Source: an uncultured Bacteroidota bacterium
GTDB taxonomy: Bacteria; Bacteroidota; Bacteroidia; Chitinophagales; LD1
DNA length: 58,295 bases
Direction of reading: 5' to 3'
Assembly (NCBI GenBank): GCA_903861145.1
Contig: CAIOTH010000013.1
Span: 1-58,295, forward strand
Shown one piece after another: positions 24,341 to 33,914 of this stretch (positions are counted from its first letter, which is position 1; every line of letters begins with the position of its first letter). A program made the position numbers and the translations under genes. The notes under the pieces are model-generated. The model worked only from the letters and a program-made list of their open reading frames with translations, was not told where the DNA came from and searched no databases.

Positions 24341-25039
24341 TTAACCCTTCTCGCCCAGTATCTTAAAAAAGCTATCGGCATAACTATCGCCTACGGGTAT
24401 AATTTTGTAATCAATTTTTATGCGCTTGTTCCTTACACTTTCAATGCGGTTAAGCGGCACTATAAACGAACGGTGCACCCTTACAAACTTGCTGACCGGT
24501 AGCTTCTTCAATATGTCCTTCATGGGTATATTGGTGAGTACCATTTTTTCGTTTGTAAAAATCTTTACGTAGTCGTCCATGCCTTCAATCAGCTTAATAT
24601 CATCTACGTTAATCTTTACAATCTGGTAATCCGATTTTACAAAAATGAAACCAAAGCTTTCGCTTATGTAAGGCTTATCCTTATAGTTTAAATACTCAGA
24701 TGCCTTGTTTACCGATTTTAAAAAGCGATCAAATTCAAAAGGCTTTAGTAAGAAGTCAATGGCATCCAGGTTAAAGCCTTCCACCGCGTAATTACTATAG
24801 GCCGTAGTAAAAATAACCAGTGGTGGCTTCGGTAACGATTTCAGCAATTGTATGCCCGTTATTTGCGGCATTCTTATATCCAGAAAAAGTAAACCCACCT
24901 CCTCGCGCTTTAAATACTCCAGCGCTGCAAAGGCATCGGTAAAACTCTTCTTCAACTCAAGGGTTGGCACCTTGCTAATGTAATCCTGCAATACAACAAG
25001 CGCCAGCGGCTCGTCATCTATGGCCACACAACTTATCAT
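24341..25039 (-). CDS. LytTR-type response regulator
   Basis: A 232-residue protein with a receiver domain (acidic pair D8-D9, phosphorylation site D54 in LLFLDIRMPQITG, K107 region FLLKPFEFD) and a C-terminal LytTR DNA-binding domain from about residue 130 (FIFVKSDYQIVKI, EGMDDYVKIFT, RVHRSFIVPLNRIESV). It overlaps the start of the upstream sensor gene by four bases (ATGA at 25036-25039), so kinase and regulator are translationally coupled. This is the usual Bacteroidota pairing. Targets are not visible. Confidence 0.95.
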   Translation of the reverse strand: MISCVAIDDEPLALVVLQDYISKVPTLELKKSFTDAFAALEYLKREEVGLLFLDIRMPQITGIQLLKSLPKPPLVIFTTAYSNYAVEGFNLDAIDFLLKPFEFDRFLKSVNKASEYLNYKDKPYISESFGFIFVKSDYQIVKINVDDIKLIEGMDDYVKIFTNEKMVLTNIPMKDILKKLPVSKFVRVHRSFIVPLNRIESVRNKRIKIDYKIIPVGDSYADSFFKILGEKG

Positions 25040-26100
25040 GTATATTGTATTATTAGTTTAATAAAATAAGTATCCGGTTTGTCTTGTATTTCCAATTCGT
25101 GTTTATCGTGATATAGTAATGCTAACCTGCGTTTTACATTGTTGATGCCAATTCCTGTAGAGTCAGTTTCGCCCTGTTCAAACTTGCGGTTGCTAACGGT
25201 AAATACAAGGCCCGATGGTGTTCTTTCCAGCAAAATGTCAATCGGCGAGGGTTCGTGGTTGCTAATTCCATATTTAAAAGCATTCTCAACAAAAGGCAAA
25301 AGCAACAAAGGCGCAATTTGTGTGGAAGCAATATTACCCACCACATTAAAGTTGACGGTAAGGGAAGACGTGCTTCTAAGCTTTTGCAGCTCAATATAAT
25401 TGTTCAGGTAATTCACCTCTTGCTCCAGTGGCACGCTCTCGCGGTTAGCATCATCAATAACATACCGTAAAAGGTGAGAAAGCTTTAACACTGCAGTAGG
25501 CGCAACATCTGATTTTTTAAGTGCCAAACTGTAAATGGTGTTCAGCGAATTGAATAAGAAGTGTGGGTTAATTTGGGCATGCAAAAACGAAAGCTCGGTT
25601 CGCAATTGGGCGTTTTCTATTTCTCGGGCGCGTTGTTCGGTTTGTCTTAATTGGGCTAAAAGTTTTATCCCAAAGCTTATAAAAATAACAAGCAAATACC
25701 AGGTAATAGCCCTTACAAAATCTCTGAAATTGGCGTGATGCAACATAAACGGCATTTGCTCAAACACCACGTGCTTAAATAACCTTGAGGCATAAAATAT
25801 AATTAAAAAGCACACCACCAGCGTTACCACATAGGCCAGGTATCGCTCTTTCACAACAAACCTGTCGAACAAAATATATTGGTGCAGATAGAAAAATATA
25901 ATGAGGCAAATATTAAAACCCAATGAACTTAAAAACATGTTCATCGCCATATCAGCCGGCGGCGAGGCGTGCCTTATAAAGTTATCTATACTACCCTCCT
26001 CTCCATAATGCGGCACCATAAAGTACGGCAGCAATATAAAGGCCACCCAGAGTGCAGCCTGTAACACCACTAAAAATATTTTCCGCCTTTCAGTAAACAC
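25036..26100 (-). CDS. LytS-type sensor histidine kinase, GTG start
   Basis: A 354-residue kinase with four membrane helices in the first 150 residues (for example AALWVAFILLPYFM, GFNICLIIFFYLHQ, YVVTLVVCFLIIFY, AITWYLLVIFISFG), a short coiled-coil, then the His_kinase domain with the phosphoacceptor H180 in AQINPHFLFNSLNTIYSL, and an HATPase domain near residues 255-350 (LLLPFVENAFKYG, GIGINNVKRRL). No periplasmic sensor domain is present. The codon at 26100 is GTG and there is no ATG close by; the preceding stop is at 26110-26112, so the GTG is accepted. The gene is the first of a two-gene operon with the LytTR regulator. Confidence 0.93.
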   Translation of the reverse strand: MFTERRKIFLVVLQAALWVAFILLPYFMVPHYGEEGSIDNFIRHASPPADMAMNMFLSSLGFNICLIIFFYLHQYILFDRFVVKERYLAYVVTLVVCFLIIFYASRLFKHVVFEQMPFMLHHANFRDFVRAITWYLLVIFISFGIKLLAQLRQTEQRAREIENAQLRTELSFLHAQINPHFLFNSLNTIYSLALKKSDVAPTAVLKLSHLLRYVIDDANRESVPLEQEVNYLNNYIELQKLRSTSSLTVNFNVVGNIASTQIAPLLLLPFVENAFKYGISNHEPSPIDILLERTPSGLVFTVSNRKFEQGETDSTGIGINNVKRRLALLYHDKHELEIQDKPDTYFIKLIIQYT

Positions 26101-26244
26101 ATACCGAAATTACCAATTGCACCGTTTTGCCACCCTAAAATTCGGTTATCCGCCATATTTGGTCGGTTAAACAGCCGATATTGTTCTTAAGGTCTTCCTC
26201 CAAATAATCAGAGTCCTGTATATTGCATTTCAAAATCCACATTT

Positions 26245-26928
26245 ATGAGCAGTCTGAACCAGGAAACAGAAAAGCCATCGTTGTTTGCAATACTACTCGG
26301 CTGCACGCCAAAGGGCCGAAATATTGAGCAGCACGACGTAATGTTTGGTGTTGCTAAAACCCTGGATGAATTAACCGATACCATGAAAGGATTTTGGCAC
26401 AAACCACTCACTACCGAGCTTCTTGCCGGCGTAATAAAGCTTTATCCCGATACAGACATTAAGCTACTCGAAAAAGAACTACTTAACCCCCTTTTGCGTC
26501 GCGATAAAGTGCATGTTGACGGATGGGTGCAGGTTAGCTATGCCGATGGCTACAGGATAGATATTTTACCTAAACATGCTGCGGGTGGCAATAACGGACT
26601 TCGGCTTTACTTTATTAATCTCGGGGGCTACAAAGCCGGGGAGTTTGAAGAATTTCATAAAAAATTCTTCCTGGTAGCGTCAAACATGAACGAGGTTTTG
26701 GCCAAAATAAAACAGCATGAATTTATGAAAGAATATTGCGCCGATTTGCCGGGCAATGCCGGTGTTGCCCATTTAGACGACCAACACAAAATGGATTTTG
26801 AGGCAGATGATATTATCTGCGTGTCGGATAAACTGGATGATAGTTACGTATTGCAACTTGTGCAGGTAGATGAACACCCCGAAAACGAATTGATTATTGG
26901 TTATAAAAAGCTAAACTACGCTGAGTAA
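26245..26928 (+). CDS. DUF1543 family protein
   Basis: A 227-residue soluble protein. The family signature is seen twice: LLGCTPKGRNIEQHDVMFGVAKTL and later, in degenerate form, LGGYKAGEFEEFHKKFFLVASNMNEV, consistent with an internal duplication; each half continues with an H-x-D-x-W/x-x-V block (HVDGWVQVSYADGYRI; DADDIICVSDKL). No signal peptide or membrane segment. DUF1543 has no assigned function. Its stop overlaps the next start (TAATG, 26926-26930), so it is coupled to the pentapeptide-repeat gene. Confidence 0.8.
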   Translation: MSSLNQETEKPSLFAILLGCTPKGRNIEQHDVMFGVAKTLDELTDTMKGFWHKPLTTELLAGVIKLYPDTDIKLLEKELLNPLLRRDKVHVDGWVQVSYADGYRIDILPKHAAGGNNGLRLYFINLGGYKAGEFEEFHKKFFLVASNMNEVLAKIKQHEFMKEYCADLPGNAGVAHLDDQHKMDFEADDIICVSDKLDDSYVLQLVQVDEHPENELIIGYKKLNYAE

Positions 26929-27503
26929 TGAAAGAACAGGAGGTAGAACACGAAGGCAAGCTTTTTGAAAAAATTCAGTTCCAGGAAAAAACAGTAACCG
27001 GTAGAAAGTTTATTGATTGCACCTTCAAAAACTGCCAGCTAAACAGTCTTGGTTTTGTTGATTGCACTTTTATAGATTGCATCTTTGAGAACTGTGATTT
27101 ATCGCTCCTAAAAGTAAAGGGCAGTTTCTTTAACCGCATCCAAATAACAGGCTGCAAAGCCATTGGCATTCACTGGTTCGATACCGGAAGCCCCTTTGCC
27201 ATTAACTTTACCGACTCAAATATCAGTTACTCAAGTTTCTTCGCTAAAAATTTAAAAAAGGCTAAGATTAAAAATTGTATGGCTAAAGAAGTTGATTTTT
27301 CCGAAGCCAACTTAACCGACGCCGACTTTACCGGTACCGATTTAGAAAACTCCCGCTTTTCAAATTGCGACCTATCTCATGTCAATTTTAAGGAAGCCAG
27401 AAATTATAATATCGATCTTCAATACAACAAAGTGCATAAAACAAAATTCAGCATGCCCGAGGCACTCTCATTGCTCAATCCTTTCGATATTATTATTGAT
27501 TAG
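26928..27503 (+). CDS. Pentapeptide-repeat protein
   Basis: A 191-residue protein with the A(N/D)LxX-type repeats of the right-handed quadrilateral beta-helix: FIDCTFKNCQLNSLGFVDC, FIDCIFENCDLSLLKVKGS, FINFTDSNISYSSFFAKNLK, VDFSEANLTDADFTGTDLEN, RFSNCDLSHVNFKEARNYN. Cysteines at the repeat centre position are frequent. Such proteins include Qnr-type gyrase protectors and membrane-associated scaffolds, but the family name alone does not give a role. It is translationally coupled to the DUF1543 gene. No signal peptide. Most likely cytoplasmic. Confidence 0.85.
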   Translation: MKEQEVEHEGKLFEKIQFQEKTVTGRKFIDCTFKNCQLNSLGFVDCTFIDCIFENCDLSLLKVKGSFFNRIQITGCKAIGIHWFDTGSPFAINFTDSNISYSSFFAKNLKKAKIKNCMAKEVDFSEANLTDADFTGTDLENSRFSNCDLSHVNFKEARNYNIDLQYNKVHKTKFSMPEALSLLNPFDIIID

Positions 27504-27507
27504 TTCT

Positions 27508-28035
27508 TTAATCCTTCCGTTTCTTCTTATAAATCAAACTATCGGCCGGGTTATTGGCTTTTATAGTTGCCCCAACTCCATCAGCCCAGCTAATAAGCGT
27601 TGCACTTTGCTCAGGGCTCAGTTTTGCATAGGTATGAATAAGCGTGTATGATGACAACGGCATTTCACCCTCCTTTACCGTTTTACTTATTCCTTGTACA
27701 ATATGATACTGGCGATTAACGCGATAAGCCGAAAATTTAGAAAAATTAAGGTGCTCTTTTCCCTCATGAACATGGTTGGCGAGCCATGCTGCAACCGGTT
27801 CAATATTTGCATACCATGGGTAAATAGTGTTGTTACTATGGCAATCGTAGCACGAAGCTTTTAAAATAGTTTCTACCGAATCCGGTAGTGCATACTTTTT
27901 GCTAATGGCATTTGTATTGTCCCCTGAGTTGTTACGTGCCGGCCTGTAAAACTGTATAAGTGCTAATATTACCAGCAAAGCAATTCCAACCTTCTTTAAT
28001 ATGCTTTTCATTTTTTCCATAGCCATAATTTCCAT
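27508..28035 (-). CDS. Membrane-anchored haem-binding domain protein (Haem_bd)
   Basis: A 175-residue protein with an N-terminal membrane helix about residues 15-30 (VGIALLVILALIQFY) and a c-type haem motif C62-Y-D-C65-H66 in ASCYDCHSNNTIYPWYANIEP, followed by the family block HVHEGKEHLNFSKF and the C-terminal GEMPLSSYTLIHTYAKLSPEQ. This matches the Haem_bd family of short cytochrome-like proteins, which should reside on the periplasmic side. The redox partner is unknown. Several in-frame ATG codons lie at its start (MEIMAMEKMKS); the third or fourth may be the true one. It is convergent with the pentapeptide gene (4 bases between). Confidence 0.85.
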   Translation of the reverse strand: MEIMAMEKMKSILKKVGIALLVILALIQFYRPARNNSGDNTNAISKKYALPDSVETILKASCYDCHSNNTIYPWYANIEPVAAWLANHVHEGKEHLNFSKFSAYRVNRQYHIVQGISKTVKEGEMPLSSYTLIHTYAKLSPEQSATLISWADGVGATIKANNPADSLIYKKKRKD

Positions 28036-28216
28036 TTTAATGCGGCTAAAATAACTTATTACTACAAATCAAAAGACGGCTACGTTTGTTACGTTGCGGG
28101 GGATGGGGTTGTTTTCTTTAACTTTCCTTTAACCCACCTATAGATATTATTTCGTCCACGCGCGTATAAAAGCCCACATAAAATACCTAACCTCGCACTC
28201 ACAAATAACAACTTAT

Positions 28217-30250
28217 ATGCTCAAAAAAATATGCCTGGCAGCAGCTGCCGCACTTATTTTATCGGCTTGTAACCATCCTCAACCTAAAGCCACAACCGAG
28301 GATGTGCTTACTTCCCACTTGGATACCACGGTTCAACCCAACCAGGATTTTTTCCATTTCGCCAACGGCGGTTGGATGAAAAAGAATCCTATCCCCAATG
28401 ATGAAACCCGCTGGGGCATTGGCTCGCTGGTGCAGGAAGAACTATACAGCCGCTTAAGGCATATCAATGATGAGGCAGTAAAAAAAGCTGCCAAAACCGG
28501 TGTCGACCAACAAATAGGCGACTTCTGGTTTAGCGGCATGGATACTACATCTATTCAGCAAAAAGGAATTGAACCTTTGCGCGATGAACTAAGTGCAATT
28601 AACGCGTTAAAAACCTCAAAGGACGTAATGAACGAGGCTGCTAAAATGCATGCGTACGGCGCTAACGTATTTTTTGGAGAAGGTGTACAGCAAGATGCCA
28701 AAAACAGTGATGTAATGGCTTATGGTTTGGGCCAGGGTGGTATCGGCCTGCCTGAGCGAGATTATTATTTCAATACCGACCCGAGAACTACCGCTATCAG
28801 AAATGCTTATCCTAAATACATAGCTACTATACTTACCTTGACCGGTATTGATAGTAACGAAGCTGCCAAAAAAGCAAAGGATATTGTTGCCCTTGAAACC
28901 CGTTTGGCAAAAGCGTCACGCAAGCTGGAAGACCTTCGCGACCCTTATGCCAACTACAACAAAATGGCAATAAGCGATTTGAAAAAATTATCGCCGGGCA
29001 TTGATTGGCCAGCAACTTTGAAACAGATTGGGGTAACACAAGTTGACAGCGTCATTGTTGGCCAACCGGAATTTTTAAAAGGCTTAGACCAGGTATTAGC
29101 CACAGAAAAAATACAGACGATAAAAGATTATCTGACTTTGAACTTAGTAAGAACCTTTGCCAGCGATTTGAGCAAGTCTTTCGAGCAGGCAAATTTTGAT
29201 TTTTATGGCAAAATTTTACGCGGGGCCAAAGAGGAGCGTCCGCGTTGGAAAAGAGTTTTGGATGCTGAAGAAGGAACCATGGGTGAAGCCCTGGGCCAGT
29301 TATTTGTGCGCGAGTATTTTAACGAAACCGCCAAAAAGCGCTACACCACTATGGTTGAGGGCATACGTACTGCTTTTAAAGCGCGTATTACCAAGCTTGA
29401 TTGGATGAGCGACAGCACTAAACAAAAAGCGTTACACAAACTAAGCACCGTGCGCCCAAAAGTTGGTTATCCTGATAAATGGAAAGATTTCTCAGCACTT
29501 AAAATTGACCGCGGCCCTTTTGTTTTGAATGTTATGCGCGGTAATGTATGGTGGAACCAGTACTACTTAAACAAACTTGGCAAACCGGTTGATAGAGATG
29601 AATGGGATATGACCCCACAAACCTATAATGCATATTACAATCCTTCTAACAACGAGATTGTTTTACCCGCAGGCCAGTTTACGGTACCGGGTAAACGCGA
29701 TGAGGAATTGGATGACGCGCTGGTATACGGATATACAGCAGCTTCAACTATTGGCCATGAAATTACCCACGGCTTTGATGATGAAGGACGCCAGTTTGAT
29801 GAAAAAGGAAATTTGAAAAACTGGTGGAGTAAGGATGATGCAACGCAATTTAACAAGCGCGCCCAGTTATTGATTAACCAGTTCAACAGCATGGTGGTGG
29901 TAGATACGCTGCATATTAACGGCAAAGCAAGCCTTGGCGAAAACCTTGCCGATTTAGGTGGAATATTAATAGGCCTTGATGCCTTTAAGCAAACCGAAAC
30001 CTACAAGAAGGGAGAGAAGATAAACGGTTATACCCCTCTGCAGCGTTTCTTTCAAGGCTACGCGTTAGGTTGGATGTTAGAGATACGCCAGGAACAATTA
30101 GCAGCACAATTAATGAGCGACGTGCATGCTCCTGCGCAATATCGCGTAAACGGCCCTTTCCCTAACGTGCCCGAATTTTACGAAGCCTATAATGTTAAGC
30201 CCGGCGATAAAATGTATTTAGCAGATAGCTTAAGAGTGCATTTGTGGTAG
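28217..30250 (+). CDS. M13-family zinc metallopeptidase (neprilysin/PepO-like) lipoprotein
   Basis: A 677-residue protein with a lipoprotein signal (MLKKICLAAAAALILSACNH) and the M13 N-terminal domain beginning DTTVQPNQDFFHFANGGWMKKN. The active site reads H514-E515-I-T-H518 in STIGHEITHGFDDEGR, and the third zinc ligand E575 lies in GKASLGENLADLGG, the ENxAD motif of this family. The C-terminal NGPFPNVPEFYEAYNVKPGD block is also conserved. Family members hydrolyse short peptides; this one would be anchored in an envelope membrane on the periplasmic side. A strong hairpin terminator follows. Confidence 0.95.
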   Translation: MLKKICLAAAAALILSACNHPQPKATTEDVLTSHLDTTVQPNQDFFHFANGGWMKKNPIPNDETRWGIGSLVQEELYSRLRHINDEAVKKAAKTGVDQQIGDFWFSGMDTTSIQQKGIEPLRDELSAINALKTSKDVMNEAAKMHAYGANVFFGEGVQQDAKNSDVMAYGLGQGGIGLPERDYYFNTDPRTTAIRNAYPKYIATILTLTGIDSNEAAKKAKDIVALETRLAKASRKLEDLRDPYANYNKMAISDLKKLSPGIDWPATLKQIGVTQVDSVIVGQPEFLKGLDQVLATEKIQTIKDYLTLNLVRTFASDLSKSFEQANFDFYGKILRGAKEERPRWKRVLDAEEGTMGEALGQLFVREYFNETAKKRYTTMVEGIRTAFKARITKLDWMSDSTKQKALHKLSTVRPKVGYPDKWKDFSALKIDRGPFVLNVMRGNVWWNQYYLNKLGKPVDRDEWDMTPQTYNAYYNPSNNEIVLPAGQFTVPGKRDEELDDALVYGYTAASTIGHEITHGFDDEGRQFDEKGNLKNWWSKDDATQFNKRAQLLINQFNSMVVVDTLHINGKASLGENLADLGGILIGLDAFKQTETYKKGEKINGYTPLQRFFQGYALGWMLEIRQEQLAAQLMSDVHAPAQYRVNGPFPNVPEFYEAYNVKPGDKMYLADSLRVHLW

Positions 30251-30271
30251 ATATCTTTTCAGTCAAATAAG

Positions 30272-30312
30272 CAAAGAGGGCAAAGAATAAATTCTTTGCC
30301 CTCTTTGTTTTA
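30272..30312 (+). terminator. Intrinsic terminator
   Basis: Perfect 16-base arms (CAAAGAGGGCAAAGAA, 30272-30287, and its complement, 30292-30307) with a TAAA loop and a following TTTT. It is 21 bases past the M13 stop. Confidence 0.85.
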
Positions 30313-30368
30313 ACAGCCCCTGAAAAATGAAATCATTTTACCGATAATTATTTAATGCTATTTTGGCA

Positions 30369-32327
30369 ATGAAATTAATACGCATTATGAGCAGAGGCAC
30401 TTTATTTAAAGTATTATTTGCATCGCTTGCATTTGTTATTCCCTTTGGCATGTTTTGGTATACCCATTCCGACTCATTAGGCTTTGCCGATGCGGGTGAA
30501 TTTGCTCTTGTAACCAAACTGGCTTCGGTAGCGCACGGTCCCGGCACGCCATCATACGTATACCTGGGCTGGTTGTGGTCAACTATACTTTCTTTGTTCT
30601 CGCATTCTCATTTCACCAATATCATGCTTTTTTCCATCGTCTCGGTGGCAGCGGCGTGCAGCTTACTTTACCTCACTGCTTTTAATTTCTTAAAGCGCAC
30701 CTATCCCAATTACGACGACGTATACCTGCATCTTGTCGCACTGTTCACTCCACTTGCTTTTGCATCCGGCTTTACAGCCTGGTATTGGGCTAATAATGTT
30801 GAAGTTTACCCTTTTCATGTATTCACTTTTGCCCTTATGGTTTATGGGGCCATTCAATTCAATGGTAGCCGTAAAACCAGCGATTTGGTTATTGGTGCAA
30901 TAGGCCTGGCCCTTGGTTTGGCTAATCACCACCTTACTACAATTTTGTTCATTCCTTTTCTTTTTCTTTTCGCTGGCCGCGATGTTTTTACAGCACCGGT
31001 AGTGGCCAAAGCAACACCTGCTAAAAAGAAAAAGGCTGATAAGAAGTCTTCCGAAATAACTATTCTTTCCTTTATCCGCTCCCGCCAGTTTGTGATTTTT
31101 GCAGCTACTACATTTGTAGTTACTACCTTTTTTTACGGGGTAATGATGATACGCGCCTCGGTTGATTTGCCATTTAAATTTGGCCAACCCGACAACTTCG
31201 ACCGGTTCCTTTTCCACGTAAGCGGGGGTGCCTGGGCCGATAAAATGGCGGCACAAACCGAAGGTATTATAGGCATGCGTTTTCCTTATTTCAGCTGGTT
31301 GCTAATGCATCAATACGGACTATTCCTGTTGCTAATTGTTGCCGGTGTAGTCGAGCTTTTCAGAAAAGGATGGAGCCGTATGGCATATGCAATTGTAGGG
31401 TATTTTCTCGTCCTTCAGTTTTACCAGATACGCCTTGACCAAACGGGCGATAGTGATGCCTATATGCTGTTGCCCTATTTCGCATTGGCTTTGGCAATTC
31501 CTTTTGGCGCAGCATGGTTAATGCAACGTAGCAAACAGGCCGTAATAATATTGCCGTTGTTTGTAATTGCACAAATGCTATGGAATTTTCCACTGGCTGA
31601 TAAGCGCGACCTTAACCTCAGCAAAAGCCTCATGAAATCTTTTGATGAGTCGGCTCCTAAAAACAGCGTGATACTCATATCCGATTGGACGCTTGTTTCG
31701 CAATATTATTACTATCGCATTGCCGAAAATTTCAGGCCCGATCTTGTAGTTATCAATTACGATTTTAAGTTTACCAATTACAAAATAATGCCCATTATGT
31801 ACCCGGCATTTTATAAACTGATACAACCCGAGTACGATAACTTTATTAAGGAATTAGGTGCGGTTCATCCCGAACAGATTTATAACACCGGCTGCGATTT
31901 AAGCACTCCGGCTTTAAGTAAAGCTTATACCGATTTGCTGCATAAAACCATTGCAGTGTGTAACGAAAAGCAATACCCAATGCTGTACGACCCGCATGCT
32001 TTTGTTTACATGATGCAGAACAAATTGGTTTCGCCAAACATATTCGTGTCCGGCTGTTTTGTTTCGCAAAATAAAACACCGGTGGTTAATTCGTTTGCCA
32101 AACTGCCGTTTAAGTGGTTAGACCAACCGGTAATACCTCATGAACCCGGTGCAGCGGATAAAATTGTAGATATACAGGCCATGCTCGATTTTAATCATCG
32201 GTACTTCGATGTGCTTGGTGATACTGCTGATAGCAGAATAACCCAGCAGTCGTACGAAAAAATCATCAACCTTCAAAAAGAGATGAAGGAAAATATACCA
32301 TACTTATACAGGCAGAAGGGTATTTAA
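30369..32327 (+). CDS. DUF2723 membrane protein (protein O-mannosyltransferase-like)
   Basis: A polytopic protein of about 652 residues with some twelve hydrophobic segments. The first luminal loop holds SLGFADAGEFALVTKLASVAHG followed by PGTPSYVYLG, the conserved acidic/Pro signature of DUF2723, a GT-C glycosyltransferase-like family related to vertebrate TMEM260. The C-terminal 200 residues form a soluble domain (from about residue 415). The TTG at 30363 is two codons upstream of ATG 30369; the ATG is preferred. The protein probably transfers a lipid-linked sugar to proteins on the outer side of the inner membrane, as O-glycosylation is common in Bacteroidota; this is family inference. It ends one base before the convergent TIM44-like gene. 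Confidence 0.85.
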   Translation: MKLIRIMSRGTLFKVLFASLAFVIPFGMFWYTHSDSLGFADAGEFALVTKLASVAHGPGTPSYVYLGWLWSTILSLFSHSHFTNIMLFSIVSVAAACSLLYLTAFNFLKRTYPNYDDVYLHLVALFTPLAFASGFTAWYWANNVEVYPFHVFTFALMVYGAIQFNGSRKTSDLVIGAIGLALGLANHHLTTILFIPFLFLFAGRDVFTAPVVAKATPAKKKKADKKSSEITILSFIRSRQFVIFAATTFVVTTFFYGVMMIRASVDLPFKFGQPDNFDRFLFHVSGGAWADKMAAQTEGIIGMRFPYFSWLLMHQYGLFLLLIVAGVVELFRKGWSRMAYAIVGYFLVLQFYQIRLDQTGDSDAYMLLPYFALALAIPFGAAWLMQRSKQAVIILPLFVIAQMLWNFPLADKRDLNLSKSLMKSFDESAPKNSVILISDWTLVSQYYYYRIAENFRPDLVVINYDFKFTNYKIMPIMYPAFYKLIQPEYDNFIKELGAVHPEQIYNTGCDLSTPALSKAYTDLLHKTIAVCNEKQYPMLYDPHAFVYMMQNKLVSPNIFVSGCFVSQNKTPVVNSFAKLPFKWLDQPVIPHEPGAADKIVDIQAMLDFNHRYFDVLGDTADSRITQQSYEKIINLQKEMKENIPYLYRQKGI

Positions 32328-32328
32328 A

Positions 32329-33747
32329 TCACATTTTAAACTCAGTAAGTACCCAGTTGCGATTAAAGTCTATTACCGCAGTTTGGCAATAAGGGCAAAC
32401 ATCGTTGGTGGTATCGTCAAACGGCGCACCGCAATTAGCACACTCGTAGCTATATACCGTTTCCTTAGCTGCGGTTTGCAAACCCTTCAGGTTTTTCGAA
32501 AGCACCATCGAGAAATTCTCACTCACCATTTCAGGGTCAATTAAAGTAAGCGTTTGGCCGGCTCTAACCCGTTGGTAAGTGGCCGTTAAACTGAATACCA
32601 GGTTCAATCTTTCAGGGGTAGTATTAAAACTACCAAGCGTAACATCATTCAAATAAAGGCGGTCAAAAACAATGCTGCCAATCGCTGCCTTTTGTTTCAG
32701 TATAGAAGCCACCGTAGCGGGCTCGGCAAAGCGCGCAAGCTTTTTGTCGCTCTCTCCGGTCATCACTTCCATAATCTGCATAAACACGTTCGAAGCAATA
32801 TCTTCTACTCTCTGCACAGAGAAAAGGCTATCATTTTTGGTCATCTCATGCAATTCAACATTCTCTTCCATGCCACTTCCTCCATTATAATCATCGGCCT
32901 GGGTAATTTCACTTAGCACCCAATCGTAAGTGGCATTATTGGTCAGGGTGCCACACTGGCCGCAGCGGCTTATTTCTCCCATTTTTATTTCAAGTGGCGC
33001 ACCACAATTAGGACAGTTATTATTATCGTAAAGGTTTTTATTTCCGGTGGCATCCTGGCGTTTAATGAATGTCCAAAATTCGGTGTCACTATCGCCAATA
33101 AAGCGCTCATTAAATGATGGGTACTTTTCACTCAAAAATTCATCGTCCATGGTAAAGCTAACAGCCACGTCTGCCGTTTGGTATTTGCCATCCACACCCG
33201 TTTTTGCCAGTTTAATGCCGTTAATCTGGATGTTGCTTAACTTATTTACCTGCGACAGTTTGTTCATCATCTGAAACTGTGCCGTATAGCGCTGGTATAC
33301 TCCGTCCGAAATCCATTTTCTTACCACCGTCAAATCCTTCTTCTGCCATGCGTTTTGTATTTCGATAAATGAAGTTTGAACTTTCAATTTATCAAGCCCC
33401 TCAGGAAAAGGTTGATTCGGCATATCGGCAGTTACATCTCCACCACCACTTTGCTCACCACCGCCCGTCCGGCCTTTCACAATAATATAAATCACTACTA
33501 TAATAATTATCAAAACCACAATGCCGGGGCTCATTCCGCCACCACCGCCGCCACCACCGTAGTAGTGATAACTGCCGCCGCTGCTATGCCCGCCGCTACT
33601 GTGGCCACCGCCGCCGCCATGTCCACCACCACCACCGGCGCGAGCCACCACTTCATTACAAAGTGCAAAGCAACAAGCCACGGTCGAAAAAAAATATCTA
33701 AAGGCCAAATGCCCTGTTATTTCTTTAATGCGGTTAAAGGTTTTCAT
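32329..33747 (-). CDS. TIM44-like domain protein with two zinc ribbons
   Basis: A 472-residue protein. Signal-like segment about 15-35 (RYFFSTVACCFALC); Gly/His/Ser-rich low-complexity region about 37-72 (GGGGGHGGGGGHSSGG); membrane helix about 74-90 (SPGIVVLIIIIVVIYIIV); a TIM44-like domain about 115-235 (KVQTSFIEIQNAWQKKDLTV); a zinc ribbon with C245, C248, C262, C265; a second TIM44-like region about 290-425; and a C-terminal ribbon with C436, C439, C451, C454. TIM44-like domains are usually inner-membrane lipid or translocase associated; the ribbons probably structure the protein. Role unknown. Convergent to DUF2723. Confidence 0.8.
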   Translation of the reverse strand: MKTFNRIKEITGHLAFRYFFSTVACCFALCNEVVARAGGGGGHGGGGGHSSGGHSSGGSYHYYGGGGGGGGMSPGIVVLIIIIVVIYIIVKGRTGGGEQSGGGDVTADMPNQPFPEGLDKLKVQTSFIEIQNAWQKKDLTVVRKWISDGVYQRYTAQFQMMNKLSQVNKLSNIQINGIKLAKTGVDGKYQTADVAVSFTMDDEFLSEKYPSFNERFIGDSDTEFWTFIKRQDATGNKNLYDNNNCPNCGAPLEIKMGEISRCGQCGTLTNNATYDWVLSEITQADDYNGGSGMEENVELHEMTKNDSLFSVQRVEDIASNVFMQIMEVMTGESDKKLARFAEPATVASILKQKAAIGSIVFDRLYLNDVTLGSFNTTPERLNLVFSLTATYQRVRAGQTLTLIDPEMVSENFSMVLSKNLKGLQTAAKETVYSYECANCGAPFDDTTNDVCPYCQTAVIDFNRNWVLTEFKM

Positions 33748-33850
33748 CCAATTATGTTTTTGTGCTATGATTAGGAATATAAGTCAGTAGTGAAAATAGC
33801 TTTTTGCAAATAATATCACACATGCCCTCAAACAGATTAAATTTAAACAC

Positions 33851-33894
33851 AAAGGCACCAAAGCGCAAAGTTATCTTGGCGGCCCGGTGCCTTT
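33851..33894 (-). terminator. Hairpin downstream of the large T9SS gene
   Basis: Arms AAAGGCACC (33851-33859) and GGTGCCTTT (33886-33894) are exact complements with a 26-base loop; on the minus strand the stem is followed by GTGTTTAAAT. It lies 21 bases past the stop of the 33915-36284 gene. The long loop and weak U-run lower the confidence. Confidence 0.5.
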
Positions 33895-33914
33895 ATCGTC
33901 AACAACACAAATTC

